In this document: positions 1 through 5,324 of the stretch, in pieces
Numbering within the stretch: the first letter of the stretch is position 1
Layout: every line of letters begins with the position of its first letter
Made by a program: the position numbers and the translations under genes
Source: Planctomycetaceae bacterium
Lineage (GTDB): Bacteria > Planctomycetota > Planctomycetia > Pirellulales > Thermoguttaceae
DNA: 9,848 bases
Direction: 5' to 3'
NCBI GenBank assembly: GCA_031257725.1
Contig: JAIROD010000507.1
Span: forward strand, 1-9,848
The notes under the pieces: generated by a model
Seen by the model: the letters and a program-made list of their open reading frames with translations, nothing else
Database searches by the model: none
Told to the model about the DNA's origin: nothing

Positions 1-61
1 CAGACCATGATCCATATACCGCCTGCCAAACATCCTCTTTCAAATTCATTACATTTTTCAT
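1..61 (-). CDS. 5' end of an unidentified protein, cut by window edge
   Basis: An ATG at 61 on the minus strand opens a frame that stays open for 20 codons to the edge: MKNVMNLKEDVWQAVYGSWS. A GAGGGA Shine-Dalgarno-like sequence (complement of 68-73) sits 6 nt upstream, which is what supports this as a real start. Twenty residues are too few to name a family. It has the same orientation as the primase gene and lies 504 bp beyond its stop. It could belong to the mobile element or to the chromosome on its far side. Confidence 0.5.
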   Translation of the reverse strand, partial: MKNVMNLKEDVWQAVYGSWS

Positions 62-565
62 TTTTTATCCCTCGTCATTAAAATAAAAATCTCCACAGGT
101 TAATCTATAAAATAAAAAATTAAATTGTTTCGAGTAAACAAATAAATTGTTTTTATTTTTCAACAAGATTATAAAAACATAATAAACCAATCATTTTATA
201 AAAATTATAAAAATTACTTGTCTTTGCTTAATTATACCACAAAAAATAAATCACACAAAAAATTGTTTCTAATAACGTTAAAACAACACACTGCCTAAAT
301 CTTTTCTTTTATAAGAATTCAAAACCTTTTACTTACGGTCTTGGGAAGTATAGAATCTCAACTATAGATTTAAGACTTCTATGTTTTTAGTTTTTCTCTT
401 GAATCAAAACCTTCTTTAGAATCTTGAAGGATATAGACTTCTTTGAAAAGTATAACGTTTTAAGAGCATAACGTTTTTTGATAGAGTCAGTTAGAATCAT
501 CTCCAACCCCAAAAAAGAATCTCAAAGATTTATATCAAAACCTATTAGGAGCGCAATAGATCACA
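62..565. other. AT-rich non-coding spacer
   Basis: This 504-bp stretch lies between the primase stop and the next minus-strand gene. It is very rich in A and T and I see no convincing gene; the short frames have no ribosome site. It contains two spaced copies of ATAACGTTTT (452-461 and 469-478), and AATAACGTT at 271-279. A TTAAATTGTTT stretch at 120-130 resembles the end of the 57-bp repeats at 4568 and 5028. It probably holds the primase terminator and the promoter of the left-edge gene, but neither is clear-cut. Confidence 0.6.
410..430 (-). terminator. weak terminator-like hairpin after primase
   Basis: On the minus strand CCTTC and GAAGG can pair around an 11-nt loop and are followed by TTTTGATT. 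The stem is only 5 bp and the T-run only four, so this is the best candidate found downstream of the primase stop rather than a strong terminator. Confidence 0.2.
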
Positions 566-3500
566 CTAAACGACAGTATGTGTATTTTGATCGCTGTTAT
601 CAGACAAAATTTTACTTATTCTATCAAAAAATTCATCTAAAAAGAAACAACCGAACTTCTGATCCAAATAATATATGAATGAATTAAACGATCTAATACG
701 AATTTCCTCTCTACTTACTCTAAAACATCCGCTATAATTACTTTTGCTCACTGTATCTATCATTGTACTATCACTATTTATTGCATTATTTGTATTATTC
801 ACACCAATAATACTATAATCCGGTATAAAAAAATTATTATATTTACACCCCCCACACCACACCAAACGGGGTAAATAGGAGTCTGTAACCGGCTGCGATT
901 TTTGTAACTCGGCTAGTTTGTGTAACGCTGCTTCGTCTTTATAATTAAAGGCTATACCCATAATTACACTATGTACTTGCATCGGTTTATCAGCATAGAA
1001 TATTTTTTTTCTTTTGGACGTTAGACGCTTTTTAGTTTCGTCGTTATGTCTTTCGCAATTGAAATCAAAGAGTGTTCTCAAAAAGTGTAATATCGTTTGT
1101 CCGTCAGAATGATTAGGCGTTTCTCCGTCATTAACCAACTTCTTAAATTCAGTTAAATCAAAGTAAGAATCTTCTCCGGCATTAAAGTCCCACGAACTCA
1201 TTGCGATTACTTCAAACACCTTGAGACAAAGATTTTTCTTGCGGTCGGTTGTTGCGTTCTCCTTAAACCAGTTGCTAATTTTTTGTGTCTTGGTGAAAAT
1301 ATTACCGGACTTATTCTTATTCTTGGTTTTGGCTGCCGCTTCCGCTTCTGTTCCCAAAGCAACATTAGAATCGGTCTTTATTTTCGCGTTGGTTTCGTTC
1401 TTTATTTTCGAGCCCAAAACAACATTGGGATCGCCGCCTCTTTTAATCAAAGACCTGTGATGAATCGATTTACAGATTTTCTCTACTTCTTTTTCAGGGA
1501 GCGGAGTTTTCAAATCGTTGTTGTAAATCTGCATCGTTTTGATTAAGATTTCTATAGGCTGTAACACGTTAGTTTCACAACAAAACAGACCGGCAACCGA
1601 CGTTAAAGCCAAATTACGATTCCCGACAGGAATCTCGTGCGCTACCGTTTTCCACAGCAGATAACGTTTATCAACGTCGTTTTCATCGTCGTATTGAAAA
1701 ACATTTTTCCACCCGATGTGTATTTGTGTCCTGTCCCTATCGCCTATCCAAACCTTTAGGATTTTGTCGTAGGTCGTATAAGCTCGCACCCCCAAAAAAT
1801 CACAAATTATCTCGTCCGTCGATTTCGTTGGATCAGGTATTGATTTTTCCTTTACCGTAAAAGGACTTTTAATCGTTTGTGTTGCTTTGGGTTGCTCTAC
1901 TGTTGCTTTATTCGATTCTTTAACCTTGCTTGCGCCAAATGTCTTTTTATCTGACTTGTCGTCTGTTTGCGTGTCTTCATCGTCCGTAAAAGTTTCGCAA
2001 GGACACCCGACAGATTTTTCTTGTTTGGATTTTTTCTTGTCCGCAAAATATTTAGCATCCTCTTCTTTGTCTTCTTTCTGCAACGCCGCCAATTCAGCCA
2101 ACGTTACTTTTCGAGTAGGTACTTTTGCTATCGGTACTCTTGTCCCTGTTATCGGTACTGCTATCGTATCAAGTTCTTGCGATGTTTTATTTTCGCTTGA
2201 ATATTTATTTTGCTTTCCCTCTTCAGTAAGATATTCGTCTTCTAAATCGCAACGCGGAGAACCGGTGAAACCGGAATTAAGAATCGTTTGAATCCCTTCC
2301 TTTTGTAAATCGGTAAGCCTTCCAAGTTGCTTTATATCCTTAAAATCATCAAAAGGAATAATCTCGCTGATGCATTCTTTAAGTTTTTCATATTGCTCTT
2401 TATTGTTGGCTATCCATAATTTATCAAGCCAGAAATAGCAGTCTTTTTCACGAACACTGCCCGGAGCACTAACATAAGAATGCGCGTCGCTTTTTACATC
2501 GAATGCGCCGGGAATAATACTATTGGATTTTAATCCGTCGCACTTCAAAAAATAAAGATGAACGCCCGGTCCGTGTTTTTCGCTGCCCGGCGTAAAAGCA
2601 ACAAGAGCTTTGCTGAATTTCCCGTATTTGGCACACAGAAACTTAACATAACGTTGAGTTTTCTCACTCCAAAAACTATCAAAATCAAGAACCGTTATAT
2701 TAACGCAGGTAATGGCTAAATTGTACGGCGAAATACCATCGCGTCCAAATCGGAACATTTCCCTTATTTTACCGAAAAAAGGAGCTGTTACTGCGTCCCG
2801 TACACCATAAATAAGACCCCCGTTTTTAAAACAGCAATGACCGTCTTCATCCCTAACGCTATAAGGTGAACCAAGAGGAATATTCGTTCCAAAAGTCAAC
2901 GGACAAACGTAAAAACCGGCGCGGGCAACCCGAAACACCTCTTTTTGTGAAATACCTAAATTTTGCTCTATCGGTTTATTCCATTTTTCGTTATCACGTT
3001 TGTTTTGACACTGCTTATAAGTTCGCCCGTCAACACCTTTATAAATCCGAAAGTTTCTATTATCCGATTTCCGTCTATATTTTTCATAAAGTTCATCATA
3101 CGACGGATCTATTACTTCGTCGGAAATCTGCGAAAGATAACTGTAATCAATTTTGTTTTCATTTGCATCAGGAACATGAGGATTGTTTTTAGGAAATTTT
3201 AAAAGATAGTCCCGCCGAAACGCTTGTAATCTATGAAATGCCAAACGATTCTCTTCCGACTTCTTTTGCCTTTCTTCTCTACACTCTGCTTTTTTGGCAT
3301 TTTCTACTATCTCTTCCAATTCTCTTGCTTTTCTCTTCAGTTCTCTTGCTTCTTTCTTTTTTTCACGGTGTAATTCACGCTCTAATCGTTTCAATACTTT
3401 ATTAATTCCTTTTTGGCGTTTTTCCTCTTTTCGATATTTTTTGATTTCTTCTTTTCTCCATTTTGAATATTCTTTACGCCATGTTTTGTGTGCTTCTTTT

Positions 3501-4153
3501 ATTGTTTTAGAATCTTTGGAAGAATCCGCATCAATTCTTAGTTGCCGCATATCATCGCGAGCCTCTTCAAATTGAATTGGAGTAAAACGTTTATTTACTT
3601 CCTCTCTTCTTTTCTGTTCTTCCTTTTTGCGTTTTGCTTTTTCCTGTTCTCTTTTTTTGCGTTTTGCTTTTTTATCGTCATCTTTTTGCTCTTTGAGACG
3701 TTCAATACGATCTAATGCTTCTTGTCTTTCCCGTTCCCTTTTTTGTTTAATCGCTTCACTCTCTTCCGGTGTTAAAAGTTTGCGTTTTTTAGATTTTGAT
3801 TTTGATTTTTTAGGTTTTGCTGAAAACTTAACTACATTATCAGATAGTGTTGAATCAAAATCATTATTAGAATTGTTTTTGACTTCTTTTTGCGTCGGTA
3901 ACGGAACATCTTGAAATTCGTACCCACAATCAGGACAAACGCCTACATGAGTCCGAACAATTTCTTTACATTCAGGACAAACTTTGGTGATGGCGTTAAG
4001 TGCATCCGCATAAGAATCTACTGAAGTATCAGTAGTTGTGTTTTCGCTAGAATCAATAACTTCATTTTTGACAAGACTCGCTTTTAGTCTTTGCGCACGA
4101 AAATGAGCTTCATATTCTCGCTGTCTCTTAATTTTCTGTTCTAAAGAAGGCAT
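566..4153 (-). CDS. primase-polymerase replication protein with zinc ribbon, charged coiled coil and PriCT-like domain
   Basis: Probably the element's replication initiator: primes and perhaps extends DNA at its origin. Numbering from ATG (1195 aa). Residues 59-76 form a zinc ribbon (CPEC...CPDC: C59, C62, C73, C76). Residues about 113-315 are an extreme Lys/Glu/Arg-rich, probably coiled-coil segment. Residues about 400-600 match bifunctional primase-polymerases (archaeo-eukaryotic primase fold): VLDFDS gives D490 and D492, GVHLYF gives H532, and FDVKSDAHSYVSAPGS gives D552. After an acidic linker, about 840-900 match a primase C-terminal domain (VGNRNLALTSVAG ... PLPEKEVEKICKSI). The last 240 residues are unrecognised, and no Walker A/B helicase motif is visible. 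The frame is also open five codons further to a TTG at 4168. I prefer the ATG at 4153 because the repeated leader module ends exactly there in both copies. No Shine-Dalgarno is visible. Confidence 0.85.
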   Translation of the reverse strand: MPSLEQKIKRQREYEAHFRAQRLKASLVKNEVIDSSENTTTDTSVDSYADALNAITKVCPECKEIVRTHVGVCPDCGYEFQDVPLPTQKEVKNNSNNDFDSTLSDNVVKFSAKPKKSKSKSKKRKLLTPEESEAIKQKRERERQEALDRIERLKEQKDDDKKAKRKKREQEKAKRKKEEQKRREEVNKRFTPIQFEEARDDMRQLRIDADSSKDSKTIKEAHKTWRKEYSKWRKEEIKKYRKEEKRQKGINKVLKRLERELHREKKKEARELKRKARELEEIVENAKKAECREERQKKSEENRLAFHRLQAFRRDYLLKFPKNNPHVPDANENKIDYSYLSQISDEVIDPSYDELYEKYRRKSDNRNFRIYKGVDGRTYKQCQNKRDNEKWNKPIEQNLGISQKEVFRVARAGFYVCPLTFGTNIPLGSPYSVRDEDGHCCFKNGGLIYGVRDAVTAPFFGKIREMFRFGRDGISPYNLAITCVNITVLDFDSFWSEKTQRYVKFLCAKYGKFSKALVAFTPGSEKHGPGVHLYFLKCDGLKSNSIIPGAFDVKSDAHSYVSAPGSVREKDCYFWLDKLWIANNKEQYEKLKECISEIIPFDDFKDIKQLGRLTDLQKEGIQTILNSGFTGSPRCDLEDEYLTEEGKQNKYSSENKTSQELDTIAVPITGTRVPIAKVPTRKVTLAELAALQKEDKEEDAKYFADKKKSKQEKSVGCPCETFTDDEDTQTDDKSDKKTFGASKVKESNKATVEQPKATQTIKSPFTVKEKSIPDPTKSTDEIICDFLGVRAYTTYDKILKVWIGDRDRTQIHIGWKNVFQYDDENDVDKRYLLWKTVAHEIPVGNRNLALTSVAGLFCCETNVLQPIEILIKTMQIYNNDLKTPLPEKEVEKICKSIHHRSLIKRGGDPNVVLGSKIKNETNAKIKTDSNVALGTEAEAAAKTKNKNKSGNIFTKTQKISNWFKENATTDRKKNLCLKVFEVIAMSSWDFNAGEDSYFDLTEFKKLVNDGETPNHSDGQTILHFLRTLFDFNCERHNDETKKRLTSKRKKIFYADKPMQVHSVIMGIAFNYKDEAALHKLAELQKSQPVTDSYLPRLVWCGGCKYNNFFIPDYSIIGVNNTNNAINSDSTMIDTVSKSNYSGCFRVSREEIRIRSFNSFIYYLDQKFGCFFLDEFFDRISKILSDNSDQNTHTVV

Positions 4154-4230
4154 GGAAATCGTCAACAACTTTCAATGGCGACAAACTTTTCGGGAAAAAC
4201 GCCACCGAAAAGTTTGTTGACGATTTTTCC
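4154..4230 (-). promoter_or_regulatory. two-state folded leader of the primase (copy A)
   Basis: On the minus strand three segments follow each other: X (ACAAACTTTTCGG then TGGCG), Y (CCGAAAAGTTTGT) and Z (CGCCATTGAAAGTTGTTGAC). X and Y make a perfect 13-bp hairpin with loop TGGCGTTTTTC. Alternatively X and Z, with the flanks GGAAA..TCGTCAAC and GTTGACGATTTCC, make one long hairpin of more than 20 pairs. That hairpin has a bulged T, a bulged A and an AA bulge, and leaves Y in the apical loop. The two inner pairings exclude each other. The structure ends on the ATG, so a role in translational control is plausible. An origin or recombination function of the single-stranded DNA is the alternative. 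Confidence 0.6.
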
Positions 4231-4266
4231 AATTTATTTTAACTCGTCTGAATTATTCTAGTTTTG

Positions 4267-4326
4267 TCAACCGGCAAATTTGCCGGTTTCTATTTCTCTA
4301 TGTATAATCCGCTGAAACTTAGACAT
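4267..4326 (-). CDS. possible 19-residue leader peptide or relic of a duplicated primase start
   Basis: An ATG sits directly after the folded segment of copy B, exactly where the primase ATG sits after copy A. It opens MSKFQRIIHREIETGKFAG and stops at a TGA inside the TTGACA that follows the palindrome of copy A. The primase begins MPSLEQKIKRQREYE, and the two share a loose pattern (S, Q, I, R, E) and some codons. It may therefore be a remnant of a duplicated gene start. It could equally be a translated leader peptide coupled to the switch downstream, or not translated at all. Confidence 0.3.
   Translation of the reverse strand: MSKFQRIIHREIETGKFAG
4269..4288. repeat. perfect 20-bp palindrome, copy 1
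   Basis: AACCGGCAAATTTGCCGGTT is fully self-complementary. On the plus strand it is followed by a T-rich tract, so it could act as a terminator. On the minus strand it runs straight into TTGACA, a -35-like hexamer, so a dimeric repressor or Rep protein binding here is equally possible. Identical to 4441-4460. Confidence 0.85.
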
Positions 4327-4402
4327 GGAAAAGTCAACTCACTTGACGGGGACGGAACTTGTACGGAAAAACGCCCCCGTACAAGTTCGTTGACATTTTT
4401 CT
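4327..4402 (-). promoter_or_regulatory. two-state folded leader (copy B)
   Basis: Same design as copy A with different bases. On the minus strand X (GAACTTGTACGG then GGGCG) pairs perfectly over 12 bp with Y (CCGTACAAGTTC), loop GGGCGTTTTT. X also pairs with Z (CGTCCCCGTCAAGTGAGTTGAC): nine pairs including one G-T, a bulged T, five pairs, a tandem A-G/G-A mismatch and six pairs, with X extended outward by GTCAAC. Stem bases differ from copy A on both sides together (TGGCG/CGCCA in A, GGGGCG/CGTCCCC in B), which is covariation. The loop CGTTTTT is unchanged. Confidence 0.6.
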
Positions 4403-4440
4403 AATTTATTTCAACTCGTCTGAATTATTCTAGTTTTGTC

Positions 4441-4460
4441 AACCGGCAAATTTGCCGGTT
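4441..4460. repeat. perfect 20-bp palindrome, copy 2
   Basis: AACCGGCAAATTTGCCGGTT, identical to 4269-4288 and again followed on the minus strand by GACAAAACTAGAATAATTC. Part of leader module copy B. Confidence 0.85.
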
Positions 4461-4567
4461 TCTATCTTTCTACCTAGTTTTTTTCAAACGAAGGGTAAAG
4501 TTTATAATAAAATTGAAATGTTGTGTGATAACGATCAACTAAAATTAAAAATTTTTTTTACCCCAAC

Positions 4568-4624
4568 ACAACTATATCTATAATTACTTTTCACATCTGG
4601 AAAAAAATAATATTTAAATTGTTT
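4568..4624. repeat. 57-bp direct repeat, copy 1 (downstream of the 120-residue gene)
   Basis: Identical over 57 bases to 5028-5084; key parts are ACAACTATATCTATAATTAC at the left and ATATTTAAATTGTTT at the right. The bases left of it (poly-A then poly-T, 4541-4560) also resemble those left of the second copy, so the duplicated unit was originally longer. With copy 2 it brackets the 120-residue gene. Each copy also lies upstream of a minus-strand gene, so it may carry a promoter. Confidence 0.9.
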
Positions 4625-4627
4625 TGC

Positions 4628-4990
4628 TCAATTATTCTCTTTATAAAGAACGAGCCAACCTTTATAAAAAGTCGTATTGTTGATGGTAACGGTGCTTTTA
4701 AGAGCAATAGGTCTTGCCGCTTTCCAAAAGTTAGAATCTTGACTCTTTGTTAAATGAATAATTAATATTTTGCAATTGTCCAGATTCATCTCTGTATAAA
4801 TTCGGTGATTAAAATTCGCATCATACGGAAATGCAAAGTGTATCTCCATCTCTGTAAACATTTGAATTACAACATGCGTCGATACTAATTTGTCTTTTAT
4901 AATTTGTTGATTTTCTATGTTTTTTAAATTTCGTATTTTTCGATTTATACGTCGTCTCTTTTTCAGTAATCGTTTTCGTTGTTTTTTCAT
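4628..4990 (-). CDS. orphan 120-residue protein with basic N-terminus
   Basis: I do not recognise this protein. The first 25 residues are almost entirely Lys/Arg (KKQRKRLLKKRRRINRKIRN), suggesting nucleic-acid contact. The rest alternates hydrophobic and polar residues as a small globular domain would (VVIQMFTEMEIHFAFPYDA; NCKILIIHLTKS; TFYKGWLVLYKE). There is no signal peptide, membrane segment or cysteine pair suggesting a metal site. No clear Shine-Dalgarno precedes the ATG; the upstream sequence is GGGTCGCCGAC. The gene lies between the recombinase and the primase, on the same strand, and is bracketed by two identical 57-bp repeats. An accessory replication, excision or regulatory role is only a guess from position. 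Confidence 0.65.
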   Translation of the reverse strand: MKKQRKRLLKKRRRINRKIRNLKNIENQQIIKDKLVSTHVVIQMFTEMEIHFAFPYDANFNHRIYTEMNLDNCKILIIHLTKSQDSNFWKAARPIALKSTVTINNTTFYKGWLVLYKENN

Positions 4991-5027
4991 GTCGGCGACC
5001 CAAAAATAAAAATTTTTTATTCAGCCT

Positions 5028-5084
5028 ACAACTATATCTATAATTACTTTTCACATCTGGAAAAAAATAATATTTAAATTGTTT
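5028..5084. repeat. 57-bp direct repeat, copy 2 (upstream of the 120-residue gene)
   Basis: Identical to 4568-4624. Its left end lies 38 bp upstream of the ATG of the 120-residue gene. On the minus strand it contains AAGTAATTATAGATATAG, a plausible -10 area without a clear -35. It is followed to the right by a degenerate copy of the 20-bp palindrome (5113-5132). Confidence 0.9.
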
Positions 5085-5112
5085 AACCAAATCAAAAATC
5101 TTTCAAAAACAC

Positions 5113-5132
5113 AACCGGCAAATTTGCCTGTT
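5113..5132. repeat. degenerate 20-bp palindrome, copy 3
   Basis: AACCGGCAAATTTGCCTGTT differs from the perfect palindrome at one position. It is followed by GGTAGTTTGAAC (5140-5151), which is echoed as GGTAGTTTGGAT after copy 4. Placement in the recombinase-side spacer links it to the modules before the primase. Confidence 0.7.
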
Positions 5133-5190
5133 TAAGATAGGTAGTTTGAACAAAAAAGATAATATATGTTTTTTGAACCGCCGCTCTCTA

Positions 5191-5243
5191 TAACAGTATC
5201 TACTTTTGCTTTTCATTTGAAAAATAATTAATTTAAATTGTTT
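5191..5243. repeat. diverged third copy of the 57-bp repeat
   Basis: TAACAGTATCTACTTTTGCT through AATTTAAATTGTTT aligns end to end with the 57-bp repeats but with several substitutions and small gaps. Together with 5113-5151 and 5280-5321 it shows the recombinase-proximal spacer is built of two tandem units of about 165 bp. Each unit is a 57-bp-type block plus a palindrome plus GGTAGTTTG. Confidence 0.65.
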
Positions 5244-5279
5244 AATCAAAAATTGAGCATCCACACCAAAGACAAGCAG

Positions 5280-5308
5280 TAAATTTGCCGATTACAAACA
5301 GGCAATTT
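5280..5308. repeat. split palindrome, copy 4, after the recombinase gene
   Basis: AAATTTGCCG and GGCAATTT are the two halves of the palindrome family separated by about 10 bases. They form a small hairpin 17 bp beyond the recombinase stop on the minus strand. No T-run follows closely, so it is not a convincing terminator. Confidence 0.5.
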
Positions 5309-5324
5309 GGGTAGTTTGGATAAA

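Larger units (their letters stand above)
4151..4299 (-). repeat. leader module copy A, abutting the primase start
   Basis: First of two direct repeats of about 150 bp; the second is at 4324-4471. The block 4241-4293 is identical base for base to 4413-4465 (53 bp) and includes the 20-bp palindrome. The preceding 4226-4240 differs at only a couple of positions. The folded part (4154-4230) keeps its structure rather than its sequence. Read on the minus strand the order is palindrome, identical block, folded segment, ATG of the primase. Confidence 0.9.
4324..4471 (-). repeat. leader module copy B
   Basis: Second copy of the module in front of the primase, in the same orientation and 172-173 bp upstream of copy A. 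It has the same order: palindrome (4441-4460), 53-bp block identical to copy A (4413-4465), folded segment, then an ATG. The ATG here opens only a 19-codon frame. The strong conservation of the block and the structure-preserving divergence of the folded part suggest both copies are under selection. Confidence 0.9.

Noticed and set aside
211..226. TTACTTGTCTTTG at 211 as an inverted partner of CAAAGACAAGCAGTAA at 5268
   Set aside because: Only about 13 bases match and a 3-base gap is needed. In such AT-rich DNA this is not enough to claim element ends.
478..678. 66-codon plus-strand open frame overlapping the primase 3' end
   Set aside because: It starts at TTG without a Shine-Dalgarno and overlaps the end of a well-supported minus-strand gene.
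1887..2291. 134-codon plus-strand open frame opposite the primase
   Set aside because: It lies fully inside the primase gene on the other strand, has a Ser/Phe/Cys-rich mirror composition and no ribosome site. It is a shadow of the Lys/Glu-rich coding strand. The same holds for the plus-strand frames at 3294-3575 and 3627-3914.
4154..4230. Classical H-type pseudoknot formed by loop TGGCG with CGCCA after the hairpin
   Set aside because: The linker that would have to cross the 13-bp stem has zero length, so both pairings cannot coexist sterically. The data fit alternative, mutually exclusive stems better.
4151..4471. Integron attC-like recombination sites
   Set aside because: The modules are paired hairpins next to recombinase-linked genes, but the ends read GTCAAC/GTTGAC and do not give the GTTRRRY/RYYYAAC core. 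All genes point the same way as the recombinase, and the recombinase shows no integron-type insert.
4821..5090. 89-codon minus-strand frame overlapping the 120-residue gene
   Set aside because: It runs through the 57-bp direct repeat and a poly-A/T tract in an alternative frame, and its composition (Lys/Asn/Tyr from A/T runs) is not protein-like. The 120-residue frame gives a more plausible protein.
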